A stretch of 59,715 nucleotides of DNA from Nitrososphaerota archaeon (GTDB taxonomy: Archaea; Thermoproteota; Nitrososphaeria; Conexivisphaerales; DTJL01). The notes under the pieces are model-generated. The model saw only the letters and a program-made list of their open reading frames with translations. It did not search any database and was not told the DNA's origin. The translations under genes were made by a program, and so were the position numbers. How positions within the stretch are numbered: the first letter of the stretch is position 1; every line of letters begins with the position of its first letter. The stretch lies in the NCBI GenBank assembly GCA_021324115.1, contig JAJPJS010000006.1, positions 1 to 59,715 on the forward strand, read 5' to 3'. Below, one piece after another: positions 35,393 to 44,107 of the stretch.

Positions 35393-35971
35393 TCATTCGA
35401 CATTGATCACTATGGGCTCGGACTTGGCGGAGGTGGACCCCTTTTCGATGTAAGTATGCCTTCCCCACTTCAGCCATGCATGTGCGAAGTAGGTGTTCTT
35501 TCCGGGCTTAAGAGATGTTGACGGTATCGAGAAGATTCTCTCTATGCCGAAGAGTGAATCTCTAAGGTCCCTTTCTGAATCGAATATTTTCGGGGCTCCA
35601 TCCTCTGTAACGACGAAAGCCCATATTCTGTTGGTGATGTTGTCTGTAAGGTCGGGGTTGCGAGTCCAGTATAGCCTGCCCTTCCTTACGAACTTTACAG
35701 GTTTAACAACGGCGGAACTAACGAAGCCTGAAGTTCTTCTGTAGAGCCCGATCCGGAACATCAGCCTCAGCAGTGTGTCGTGGCTTTCGTACGCCTGCTG
35801 CCAGGTGCTCCTGTTGAAGACATCGTACAGACCGCCCCTGACCTGGAACTTCACCTTGATGTCGACCGCCTGGTCCGGCCGAGCCCTGCTCGTCGACGCG
35901 ATGCATGTGAGGCCCTCGATTTTTGTCGTTCTGCCAAGCTCCCTAGCTTCGCTAGTTGGTGATGGCATCAA
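35393..35971 (-). CDS. Unknown protein downstream of tetraether synthase
   Basis: The 192-residue product is beta-rich, with alternating hydrophobic strands (DIKVKFQVRGGLYDVF, RIWAFVVTEDG) and an end like an Ig-type sandwich (LKPGKNTYFAHAWLKWG...EPIVINVE). It has no signal peptide or membrane span. It starts 17 bases after the tes stop (TTG 35971 or ATG 35968) and should be co-transcribed with tes. No family was recognised. Its tight linkage suggests a role with the lipid-coupling enzyme or its membrane substrate, which is inference. Confidence 0.65.
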   Translation of the reverse strand: MMPSPTSEARELGRTTKIEGLTCIASTSRARPDQAVDIKVKFQVRGGLYDVFNRSTWQQAYESHDTLLRLMFRIGLYRRTSGFVSSAVVKPVKFVRKGRLYWTRNPDLTDNITNRIWAFVVTEDGAPKIFDSERDLRDSLFGIERIFSIPSTSLKPGKNTYFAHAWLKWGRHTYIEKGSTSAKSEPIVINVE

Positions 35972-35988
35972 GTTGAAACAAAACCGTC

Positions 35989-37647
35989 CTACTGAAGGTT
36001 GCTTACCTTCGAGAAGATCTCAGAGGTCGAGCAGGACATCTCTATCTTCTGTCCGGGCCTTACCTTTCTCAGCTCTCCCCTGTACAGCTTTGCTTCGAGC
36101 TTCTCTCCGGTCTGCTTCTCCCATTCCTCCACGGGAACTCCGAACTTCTTCTGCACCCTGTCCCTGTACCACTCGGGAATCACGTTGAAGCTGCAGAATG
36201 GTATTATCCTCAGGTCGGGTGTGAGGTAGTGAATATCGCACCTCTGAAGCCTCTCTTCATCCTGGTTGTACTTGTCCTGGAAGTGCATCATGCCCAGGAA
36301 CAGGCTCTTCAGGTGGAACTGGCCTATCGCGGAGTAGTCGTGCCTGACCAGAGCATCGAAAAGCATCTTGCCCATGTTGAGTCCTTCAGGCTGCTTCTCC
36401 TTATCGATGAAGCTCATTATCTTCGTAGCGGATGTGGCCAGCGTGATCCACCTGTTTCTGCCGGAGTTGATCTCCTCCGATTTCTCGTCCAGGTACTCTG
36501 TAAGCCCCCGGACGTCAACGAATTTGCTTATCGGAACAAGTTTCTTGTTGTTGTCAAGGTATACATATGTGCCGGCTCCGCACGCAAAGTGGATGGAGAG
36601 TTCGTACTGAGGCTTCTTAGTGACGGCTTCTATGAAGTGTGTGATAGGTGAGCAGCTTGGGACAGGGAACCAGGAGTCAGCCGTAACCTCGCCGTTGGTC
36701 TGGTCTTCGATTCTGTGTACGCAGTCAGGGATCGTGATCCTGTACTTTTCCCTTTCCTTCTTGCTCATTCTGCCTGTCAGGGAAACGGGCTGGAAGTTGA
36801 CAGCCCTAACGGTGTCGATGTTGGTCTTTGCAAAGTCGATTATCCCGCCCAGCTCATGATCGTTTATGGACTTGATAACGGTGGGAACCAGAACGACACC
36901 AAGGTGCGCCTTTCTGCATGCGTCAATTGCGTATGGGGCCTCCCAGTGGTTCTTGGGATTGGTTTTCGCGGTAACACCGTCAAAGCTCATGTACAGGTTG
37001 CTTACGCCGGCGTCCTTGTAGATCTTGGCAAGCTCCGGATGAAGGGCTATGTTGATCCCGTTGGTGTTGAGCTGTATATGGTCCACCCCTTCTCTCTTGA
37101 TTATCTTGATTATCTCGGGCAGGTCGTCTCTCAGCGTGGGTTCGCCGCCGGTGATCTGAACGGAGTTGCCGGGCACCGGCCTCTCAGCCTTCAGGGCGCG
37201 GGCCATCATTGTAATCTGATCCTGTGTCGGTTCGTAGACATATGCACCCTCCAGACCCTTCTTTACGTAGAAGAAGCAGTACCAGCAAGTCAGGTCGCAC
37301 CTGTTTGTAACAATTATGTTAGAAAGGCCCGTGTGGGAAAGATGGTTGCTGCACAGTCCACAGTTGGCGGGGCACTGGCAGTTCTCTATCTTGACATTCG
37401 GGGCGTGTGTGCCCTTGCCGTCGGACCAGTATGTGCTGAACTGCATGTACATGTCGTAGTCGCCGAAATAGAGCTCCTCGGTCTCACCATGTTCAGGACA
37501 GGTCTTCGTCATGAAGACCTTGTGATCCCGCTCGAAAACGAATGCCGGGAGTATCCTGTTACACTCAGGACATATGCTCTGAGTCTTCCGTATGAGATTG
37601 ATTCCCTTCGGCGCTTCCTTTTCATCAACCAGCTGTGTTATAGCCAT
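35989..37647 (-). CDS. tes: Tetraether lipid synthase (radical SAM)
   Basis: The 552-residue protein matches the Tes/MJ0619 type of radical SAM enzyme, which couples phytanyl chains of archaeal diether lipids to make tetraethers. The N-terminal zinc-like domain shows CPEC (26-29) with CPEH (50-53), and a second cysteine cluster CQCPANCGLC (90-99) precedes the radical SAM motif Cys117-x3-Cys121-x2-Cys124 (TNRCDLTCWYCFFY). GGEPTLRDDLPE is the SAM-binding GGE segment. C-terminal cysteines (CGAGT, RCDIH, IPFCSF) likely hold extra clusters. A TATA box (37683-37688) predicts a leader of about 11 nt. It heads a cluster with two unknown genes and is followed by TrmB. Confidence 0.88.
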   Translation of the reverse strand: MAITQLVDEKEAPKGINLIRKTQSICPECNRILPAFVFERDHKVFMTKTCPEHGETEELYFGDYDMYMQFSTYWSDGKGTHAPNVKIENCQCPANCGLCSNHLSHTGLSNIIVTNRCDLTCWYCFFYVKKGLEGAYVYEPTQDQITMMARALKAERPVPGNSVQITGGEPTLRDDLPEIIKIIKREGVDHIQLNTNGINIALHPELAKIYKDAGVSNLYMSFDGVTAKTNPKNHWEAPYAIDACRKAHLGVVLVPTVIKSINDHELGGIIDFAKTNIDTVRAVNFQPVSLTGRMSKKEREKYRITIPDCVHRIEDQTNGEVTADSWFPVPSCSPITHFIEAVTKKPQYELSIHFACGAGTYVYLDNNKKLVPISKFVDVRGLTEYLDEKSEEINSGRNRWITLATSATKIMSFIDKEKQPEGLNMGKMLFDALVRHDYSAIGQFHLKSLFLGMMHFQDKYNQDEERLQRCDIHYLTPDLRIIPFCSFNVIPEWYRDRVQKKFGVPVEEWEKQTGEKLEAKLYRGELRKVRPGQKIEMSCSTSEIFSKVSNLQ

Positions 37648-37682
37648 GCCTTAATTCTGAAACTACCGGATAATGTGTAGTA

Positions 37683-37688
37683 TTTATA
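37683..37688 (-). promoter_or_regulatory. TATA box for tes
   Basis: Minus-strand TATAAA within GATATAAATAC lies about 38 nt before the ATG at 37647. Confidence 0.5.
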
Positions 37689-37806
37689 TCTTTAAGTCAA
37701 TTAACCCGCAGAATAGGGTGATTCTGTTTCATTACACTGAAACCATGAAAGCGGAGGGGTTCGCTGTCGTGAGGTTCCTTTCGTGTGATTCCTTGTTTTT
37801 ACCCTG

Positions 37807-38664
37807 TTATTCACTGGTAAGAGGGTAAATTGAACTTTTACGACGCAATTCTATAAATCGGGCAACGGCTGCGCCTATGAGATAGAGCGCCGACAACAGC
37901 AGGCCGATTGAAATTTCTATGATTCCACCGGTCGCGCCGGGTGGAGATATAACAAGTGCGATGAAGAAGGCCCCAACTACTGCATGCCTCCAGTAATGGA
38001 ACCACGTTGAATAGCTCACCAGGCCTACGTAAGTCAGGCCCACGATTACGATCGGCAACTCAAAGGCAAGTCCCATTGCTATCATGTACGCAAGAACCAT
38101 GGTGACGAATGACATGATGCTTATAGTCGGGAGTGCGTTGAATGCAAGAATGAAATAATAAAGGAATCTGAAAAGTATAGGCAGAACCACCCAGTACGCA
38201 AAGACCACCCCTGCCAGAAAAAGAAGGCTGGCCGGCATGAGAAGGTACTGGATCGTCTTTTTTTCCTTCGGGGTCAGGGCGGGTCCAACGAAGCCGCCCA
38301 GCTCGTACACCCAGACCGGCATAGAGGGGATCAGTGCAAGCACGGCGGCGGTGTAAACACTGGCGGTGAAGGCATCAAAGGAATTGAGGTTGATCAATAT
38401 CATCTGTGGGGGAAGAAGCTGGGCCCTCATCATGTCAAAAAACTCAGAGCTAAAGCTTGTGAACAGTCCAGGATATGGATAGATCAAGGTCATTCCAGCG
38501 AAGGTAAAAGGCTTTGGCTCAAAAATGAAGAAAAATGCGAAGAAAAAGACCGTGACGCCCCCCGCGATTTTTATTCTGCTAAGCAGTTCCGAAAGTTGTG
38601 TAAAGAAAGGATGTGGGTCGGCTTCTGCCTGTGGAGCAGTGGTTTCAGCTGACATCGGGGTCAA
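37807..38664 (-). CDS. tatC: Sec-independent translocase TatC
   Basis: This 285-residue integral membrane protein has six hydrophobic spans and family marks: the N-terminal PHPFFTQLSELLSRI (the conserved L-x-E-L-R region), then SMPVWVYELGGFVGPALTPKEKK between spans two and three, and a late segment RHAVVGAFFIALVISPPG. TatC recognises twin-arginine signals and pairs with TatA. The TTG at 38664 and an ATG three codons later are both possible starts. The gene lies 42 bases downstream of tatA on the same strand. Confidence 0.93.
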   Translation of the reverse strand: MTPMSAETTAPQAEADPHPFFTQLSELLSRIKIAGGVTVFFFAFFFIFEPKPFTFAGMTLIYPYPGLFTSFSSEFFDMMRAQLLPPQMILINLNSFDAFTASVYTAAVLALIPSMPVWVYELGGFVGPALTPKEKKTIQYLLMPASLLFLAGVVFAYWVVLPILFRFLYYFILAFNALPTISIMSFVTMVLAYMIAMGLAFELPIVIVGLTYVGLVSYSTWFHYWRHAVVGAFFIALVISPPGATGGIIEISIGLLLSALYLIGAAVARFIELRRKSSIYPLTSE

Positions 38665-38706
38665 CCGGTGGCTCTGAATATCAATCTAAACAAAAAGAAA
38701 AACACA

Positions 38707-38943
38707 TCAGTTGCCTGTGGTTTGATTATCCTTGTTGGGCTGAGCCGCTTGATTGGTCTGCGTGGGGCTGGCCTGAGCCGAAGTCATGTTTTTGAGCTCC
38801 TTCTCTATCTCTGCCTGTCCCCTTTTGAATTCGCCAACAGCTCTTCCCATCGCACGTGCAAATTCTGGTATCTTGGAAGCCCCGCCAAAGAGTAGGAGCG
38901 CAACCCCCAGGAGAATCAACCATTCCGTCAGGTTGTCTAACAA
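38707..38943 (-). CDS. tatA: Sec-independent translocase TatA
   Basis: A 78-residue protein with one N-terminal membrane helix (TEWLILLGVALLLFGGASKIPEFARAMG), the FG hinge, an amphipathic helix and a polar Gln/Asn-rich tail. This is the TatA/E type, forming the protein-conducting part of the Tat pathway. The start is TTG. A TATA-like TTTAAATA near 38972-38980 lies about 32 nt upstream. The PQQ-type dehydrogenases of this window have Sec-like rather than twin-arginine signals. Confidence 0.93.
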   Translation of the reverse strand: MLDNLTEWLILLGVALLLFGGASKIPEFARAMGRAVGEFKRGQAEIEKELKNMTSAQASPTQTNQAAQPNKDNQTTGN

Positions 38944-39068
38944 TTTGGTCGAACAGTGGGCTAACGCGCTTTATTTAAATCTGTCTGTACGTTCTCGGCG
39001 CCCAGCTTACTGCGTGCGCGGAATAGGATATTGACCTATTTTGAATTTACTACCCGGAGCAATCAGAA

Positions 39069-39647
39069 TCATGCTCGTGACATCAGGTGGCTTACGTCAT
39101 CATAGTAAGATGTGCGACAACCCTTTCTTTTCATTTCTTCTACTGCGGTCTTTCCCTGGGTATCGTCGATTGGTGCAATCGCATCGAGGAGCAACACAGT
39201 GTTGTATCCCAAAGACAAGGCGTCCAAGACTGTCGATTTTACGCAATACTCGGTGGCGATCCCACATACATACACGTCCTTTACAAGTAATGATTCGAGT
39301 CGGGACCGCAGGTCAGTTCCCTGAAAGCCCGAGTATGCTTCAACATCTGGCTCGGTTGCCTTGGATATGATTATTGTGTTGGGTGGAATCCTTAACAGCG
39401 GGGAGAATTCAGCCCCCTTTGTTCCTCTTACGCAGTGGGGCGGCCATATTCCTCCTCTAGAAGTAAAGGAGATGTGATCTGGCGGGTGCCAGTCTCTCGT
39501 TGCTACGACTGGCAATTTCTCGTCTCCGAACAGTGTCACGTACCTGTTGACAGTCGATATTATGGAATTAGAATTTGGAGCCCCAAGAACGCCACCTTCG
39601 AGAAAATCATTCTGAAGGTCAACCAAGATTAGAGCGGCTCGCGACAT
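39069..39647 (-). CDS. pncA: Nicotinamidase
   Basis: The 192-residue enzyme converts nicotinamide to nicotinate in NAD salvage. It has the isochorismatase-like fold and the full active set: Asp10 (LVDLQNDF), Lys96 and Cys135 (ATEYCVKST). Metal ligands lie in RDWHPPDH (Asp52, His54) and PPHCVRGT (His71). The length is usual. TATA-like elements lie just upstream of the ATG. It is not clearly in an operon. Confidence 0.93.
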   Translation of the reverse strand: MSRAALILVDLQNDFLEGGVLGAPNSNSIISTVNRYVTLFGDEKLPVVATRDWHPPDHISFTSRGGIWPPHCVRGTKGAEFSPLLRIPPNTIIISKATEPDVEAYSGFQGTDLRSRLESLLVKDVYVCGIATEYCVKSTVLDALSLGYNTVLLLDAIAPIDDTQGKTAVEEMKRKGCRTSYYDDVSHLMSRA

Positions 39648-39694
39648 GCAAAATGATTGGTATATCTGATAAAAATGGGTTTCCGCTGAATTGG

Positions 39695-40408
39695 TTACTT
39701 GGTTTGTTGAGCCTCAAGAACTGGAATTTTTGTGTCGGTTGCAGCACCACCTGAGAGGATGGATATTACTCCCAGTATTGAAGCAAACATCAGAGTGTAG
39801 ATGAATATCGCTGATGGAATTACGTTTGACTCCATTACTATTCCAACAAGGGCGTCCCCCCCTCCACTGTAGTTAAGCGCGGCTCCAGTGTAACCTCCCC
39901 AAAACATGAAAAATGCCAAGCCATAGATTCCTACCTGGTAAAGGATAAACTGCACGACGTATGGGCCCTTGTCAAAGGAACCCCGATTGAACAGCCTTGG
40001 AGAGTTAGAATATGCCAAAGACCAGCCAAATGACCCCAGAACACCAACAAGCAGGAATGACAAGTAAGCAGTTACCATGTAAATGCCGGGCCAGCGGGTA
40101 ATTAGTATAGGAAACTCAAGGGTTGGAATCAAGACGGGGGAAATGAATATCACAGCTGCGACGACATTTGCCAAGGCTGCGTAGCCGAAATACCTTGATG
40201 CCTTGTGACTTGCAATGCCTTCTCCTGCTCGCAGGATGTAGCCAATTAGCACAAGAATTACACCTCCTGCAAGCAAAGGGATACTCGCGGTTCTCCAAGG
40301 AGGGATATCGCCCCTGAAAGTGACAGTCGAAAGCTGGTTCAGCAGCAGAGGCATTGTGATCCCCAGTACCAACAAATAAACACCAAGCGCAATGATACCT
40401 CTTCGCAT
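39695..40408 (-). CDS. Multi-span membrane protein, WPxxWM-like family (copy 1)
   Basis: The 237-residue product (ATG 40408) has about seven hydrophobic spans. Its last five align by eye with the proteins at 56076-56609 and 55565-56074. Shared blocks are RWPGIYMVTAYLSFLLVGVLG, GWSLAYSNSPRLF and GGYTGAALNY, with NVIPSAIFIY before the last helix. Two extra N-terminal helices are unique to this copy. Histidines are scarce, so haem binding is unlikely. The frame opens to 40534, but a TATA element (40433-40438) 27 nt before the inner ATG decides the start. It could be a membrane partner of the surface dehydrogenases. No family was recognised. Confidence 0.65.
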   Translation of the reverse strand: MRRGIIALGVYLLVLGITMPLLLNQLSTVTFRGDIPPWRTASIPLLAGGVILVLIGYILRAGEGIASHKASRYFGYAALANVVAAVIFISPVLIPTLEFPILITRWPGIYMVTAYLSFLLVGVLGSFGWSLAYSNSPRLFNRGSFDKGPYVVQFILYQVGIYGLAFFMFWGGYTGAALNYSGGGDALVGIVMESNVIPSAIFIYTLMFASILGVISILSGGAATDTKIPVLEAQQTK

Positions 40409-40432
40409 AAGATTACCGGTTAGTTCAGAAGA

Positions 40433-40438
40433 TATATG
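40433..40438 (-). promoter_or_regulatory. TATA box deciding start of copy-1 membrane gene
   Basis: Minus-strand CATATA in CCATATATC is about 27 nt before the ATG at 40408 and inside the longer open frame. Confidence 0.45.
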
Positions 40439-40829
40439 GTTTTCGAGTCTGTTCTTGAGAGTCCACAAAAACATTGGATAATGACTTTGCAAAACGCCTT
40501 GAGAATGAAGTTCCATACTAGAATTACATGCCAATCGACCGACGGTTTTCTCAGTAAACTATGCGTAACACGTTCGAAAGAGGATTTTTTGCTGATTTTT
40601 ATTGCGTAATACCGAACTGAATAAATCGCTATACAAAAAATGATTAAAAATGTTGAATTCATTGATTGACTCCATGTTCTTATATATATATCGTACCTGG
40701 TTCTATGGTTTATCGTATAGTTGGGCCTCATAATCGAATTATTTTGGTAATAGTGTGCTTGTACCTGTCGAATCCTTTCCAATCCCGTGTCGACAGAAAG
40801 AGATCGGCACAGATACAACCACTCATGTG

Positions 40830-41655
40830 CGAGGAGGGGAGAGCCGAACCTCGAATTCTCCGTCGTAGGCGAGTGGAGAAGGGAGCTGTAGAAGGTCGAC
40901 GATGGCAATGTGGGCGAACCCTACCGCCACCTGGAGTCGTACAGCAGGTTGCTGGCCTTAATTCATACGCTTTATCTTTCATGAGCCCTAAAGGCAGATT
41001 GAGGAGTTCGTCCACTCCTTCTCCAAGTTCGTGGACGATCTGAAGGCGCCCGTCTGGTCCAACATAACGGGAAGGCGAACCGCATTCGGATAAACCTAGA
41101 CGACTCTCTCGTCAAATCGAACAACCCGCTCAGCAATCCCGTCGATTCCTCTGGAATCGGAGTCCGAAACTGAGGGGACTAGACCAGGGAGTTTGGAGGG
41201 CGAAGAAGTGGTATCTGAAGATACACTTCGTCGTGGATTTGAAGACGGGGCAGGTGGTTTCCATGGACGTCTTATCCGAGAAGGTGGGCGATGCGAGGAG
41301 GCCGAAAGGGCGGTGAGGTGGGTCCTGGCCGACGGGGCGTACGACTCGAAGGCCAACTTCGACTTTCTTTCCGGGAAGGAGATCAGACCAGTAATCAGGG
41401 TAGCCAAAAACTCGCTGGCGAGGGGCAAAGGCGTCTACGCGAGGTAGAGGGCGGTGATAGTGCAGCACGACTTCGGGCAGGCCGGAGGCCTAATCGAGGA
41501 TACTCAGGTTCGGGTACAAGTATATGTGGAGGTGGTGTTCTTCTGCATCAAACACATCTTCGGCGGGTACGTCCCAGCAAACAAGTTCGTGACCATGGCG
41601 AAGGAAATAGTGGTGAACGCGTCCTTCTACAACGGGTTCATAGGGACAGCATAGG
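40830..41655 (+). pseudogene. Decayed DDE transposase (IS5-like)
   Basis: Pieces of one transposase can be read in shifting plus-strand frames. They are PYRQIEEFVHSFSKFVDDLK (about 40980-41045), VDSSGIGVRN (about 41140, catalytic Asp), KWYLKIHFVVDLKTGQVVS (about 41200), VLADGAYDSKANFDFL (about 41325, second Asp) and IFGGYVPANKF before the end. Several frameshifts and stops separate them, so the element is inactive. The order fits the archaeal IS5-type DDE transposases. Terminal inverted repeats were not found. It marks past mobile activity at the border of the accessory region. Confidence 0.75.
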
Positions 41656-41735
41656 CGTAGCCACGAACCCGGCAACAATTTGCCGCGTCACGGATTTATG
41701 CAATGCGGCATAACATAAGTAAAGCCTAAAAGGGA

Positions 41736-41741
41736 TTTAAA
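41736..41741 (+). promoter_or_regulatory. TATA box for ABC-2 exporter operon
   Basis: TTTAAA in GGATTTAAAACA is centred 24.5 nt before the GTG at 41763, implying a leaderless message with a GTG start. Confidence 0.5.
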
Positions 41742-41762
41742 ACATGTACTTGAAGTCGAAAC

Positions 41763-42671
41763 GTGGCCGATATACTTTCTGTAAAGAATGTAGATAAGAA
41801 TTTTGGAAGGACCCGGGTCTTATCCGGTGTTTCTTTTGGAGTGGAGTCGGGGGAAGCCGTACTCCTTTTGGGACCAAATGGTGCGGGGAAAACGACGATC
41901 ATCAAATGCATTCTAGGACTACTCAACTTCAATGGAAGCATAATGGTAGACGGTATAGACGTGAAATCCAAGGGCAATTTAGCTAGAGCTGAAATTGGAT
42001 ATTTACCTCAATTATCATCTTACTATGAGACGCTTACGATCGAACAGCATGCGAGGCTTATGGCAAGTCTCAAAGGAGCCAGCAGGGATGAGATCGAACG
42101 AAGTTTGGAAATAGCGGGGCTCCAGGATGTAAGGAATAGGATGGTCAAAGCGCTGTCAAGCGGTATGAGGCAAAGGCTGGGACTCAGCATTGCGCTGCTA
42201 GGTAATCCTCCCCTTTTGATTCTCGATGAACCTACGAGCAATATCGATCTGGAGGGTCAGCTTGAATTCAAAAGAATGCTTCAGAGACTAAAGGAGGCTG
42301 GCAAAGCTTTCCTTATTTCGACCCACTTGTCAGGTTTGGACCTCATCGCAGATGAAGTCGTGGTACTTAATGCTGGAAAGGTTGTTGCAACAGGCTCAAG
42401 CAGTGAGATACTTCAAAGGCTTGGTTTGAATGACAAAATGTACCTCAAAGTAAGCGAGGCCCAAGTCTCTCTTGTAAAGGAGGTTGCTAACGGTCTTGGA
42501 GGCGTGCCTGAATTCAAGGATGGGTGGCTGGTCCTGCCTGTTTCCCCCTCAAACAAAGCAACCTTTCTAGAAGAGTTATTGAAGAGGGGAGTTAAGATAA
42601 ATGACCTTGTCGTAGAGCAATTCAGCATCGAATCAGAATATGTCAAGCTTCTGCAGGTGAATCAGCAATGA
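41763..42671 (+). CDS. ABC transporter ATP-binding protein (ABC-2 type exporter)
   Basis: The 302-residue ATPase has Walker A LLGPNGAGKTT (about residue 37), Q-loop YLPQLSSYYE, signature LSSGMRQRLGLSI and Walker B LLILDEPTSNID. The H-loop reads ISTHLSG. The extra C-terminal domain of about 80 residues is typical of exporters of the NatA/CcmA/DrrA type. It starts at GTG, and its stop overlaps the ATG of the permease gene, so the two form one transporter. The substrate is unknown; options include lipids, drugs or ions. Confidence 0.92.
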   Translation: MADILSVKNVDKNFGRTRVLSGVSFGVESGEAVLLLGPNGAGKTTIIKCILGLLNFNGSIMVDGIDVKSKGNLARAEIGYLPQLSSYYETLTIEQHARLMASLKGASRDEIERSLEIAGLQDVRNRMVKALSSGMRQRLGLSIALLGNPPLLILDEPTSNIDLEGQLEFKRMLQRLKEAGKAFLISTHLSGLDLIADEVVVLNAGKVVATGSSSEILQRLGLNDKMYLKVSEAQVSLVKEVANGLGGVPEFKDGWLVLPVSPSNKATFLEELLKRGVKINDLVVEQFSIESEYVKLLQVNQQ

Positions 42672-43516
42672 GCAATTATTCGCTGTGGACCCTCGTTTAT
42701 CATTACTTTAAAGAATCTCTGAGACAGAGGTGGCTGATTATATTCAGCATCATTTTCTTTTTCCTCGCGATAAATGTCCCCACACTTGTCCTCTTATCCG
42801 CTAATTATTTGCCTCCAAACTATCTACCTCTTTACCTTTCCTATCTAGTTTCATTAACCTTCCCTTACCTTCCTCTGCTTGCGCTCCCCATGGGAGCGAT
42901 CTCAGTTGTGCAGGAAAAGGAAAGTGGCACGCTTCAATATATCTTATCGACAAGAGTAACTAGACATGGTTACCTTTTCGCGAAGCTTACAGGCCTATTG
43001 TTAGCAACGACAGCAGTGGTCGTCATCGGTTATGGTCTGGCAGCACTGGTTGCTTATAGAGTAAGCTTATCTCACTATGTTACAATGGGTGAAATAATTC
43101 TTGTGGCCGTGATTCTCAACGCAATAATGCTATTGCTCGCAATGACCGTATCAATCTTGACGAAGAGAAGGGAAACCGCTCTTGGAGTAGCTATCGCCAT
43201 TTGGTTCCTGTTTGCTGTAGTGTCTAACCTTGGACAACTTGGCATCGTATTGAATACAACTCATGCCACCCCCTATTTCATTTTGTTTACGCTATTGGAC
43301 CCCACAGAATCGAGCCGCATACTAGCAGTGATCGGAACTCAAACAGTCGCAGATATCCTTCTAACGAATCCAACCCAGCTCGGAGTGACGGGAGACACAA
43401 TAGTTGGTGTATTCGGCAACCAATCGGTGGCTGTGATCCTTTCAACTTTGCTTATTTGGCTCGGTACCCTTACCTTATTGATTTTCCTCCTATTTAGAAG
43501 ACAGGATGCGACATAG
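42668..43516 (+). CDS. ABC-2 type permease
   Basis: The 282-residue membrane protein has six or seven hydrophobic spans. The ABC-2 feature ISVVQEKESGTLQYILSTRV (coupling segment between spans two and three) is present, as is a KRRETALGVAI loop. It pairs with the ATPase encoded four bases upstream in overlap. The membrane subunit resembles NosY/NatB-type permeases. The substrate is unknown. Confidence 0.88.
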   Translation: MSNYSLWTLVYHYFKESLRQRWLIIFSIIFFFLAINVPTLVLLSANYLPPNYLPLYLSYLVSLTFPYLPLLALPMGAISVVQEKESGTLQYILSTRVTRHGYLFAKLTGLLLATTAVVVIGYGLAALVAYRVSLSHYVTMGEIILVAVILNAIMLLLAMTVSILTKRRETALGVAIAIWFLFAVVSNLGQLGIVLNTTHATPYFILFTLLDPTESSRILAVIGTQTVADILLTNPTQLGVTGDTIVGVFGNQSVAVILSTLLIWLGTLTLLIFLLFRRQDAT

Positions 43517-44107
43517 GAACTGGATCGGTTAGCACCACTCGATTAAGTTAGAACGCGTTTAATTCAACCTTAGACATCATAGATGATCACCAAAAATAAT
43601 TTGGGTGACTTATAATCGCTTTCGCGGCTAATGAGTCTCTGATCCGATGCAGGCTTTTCGGAAATGACTAAATTATGAATGATATAAACAATTCTTCAAT
43701 GAAGTTGCTTTCGCGGCGTTGCTACTGTGTGCAAATGATGGCCATATCGAATAAGAAATCTAACGAAAGGGCTCAACGAGAAATTGTCTAAGATTGGCTA
43801 TTGAGGTGTCTCATACCATTACGATCGAGGTAGGCGTCATGCACATCCAAAGGCAAAAAATGGCTATATAATAAGCTCGAATTTCGCCTAAATAGTTGAT
43901 CCTTCAAGAATGCTGTCACGAAGAACCATATCAATCCTAGGAGGAACTGAATTATCACCGACTGATGACAAAACTCTTCTGATCGTTCCAAACCTATTTC
44001 GCTTAATAATTACCGAAAGAACTCGATCTTATTCTGCTTCATTTTTAGCAGTAAATAACATCGAGTAGGCATGATGCTACAAAAACAAAAATGTGAGTAA
44101 ATTTGAA
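43517..44107. other. Intergenic stretch, AT-rich, no convincing gene
   Basis: About 590 bases separate the ABC operon and the first PQQ-type gene. A 67-codon minus frame at 43788-43991 has one hydrophobic span but its nearest TATA-like element is at the wrong distance, so it is not annotated. An 11-base word GCTTTCGCGGC occurs twice about 90 bases apart (near 43619 and 43707). No RNA or terminator hairpin was recognised. Confidence 0.4.

Noticed and set aside
37807-38943. Tat export of the PQQ-type dehydrogenases
   Set aside because: None of the four has a twin-arginine motif before its signal helix.
43619-43717. Repeated word GCTTTCGCGGC as a possible repeat array
   Set aside because: Only two copies with no regular spacing; not a CRISPR or attachment site.
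43788-43991. 67-codon frame with one hydrophobic span
   Set aside because: The TATA-like element is only about 16 nt from the start codon and no homologue was recognised.
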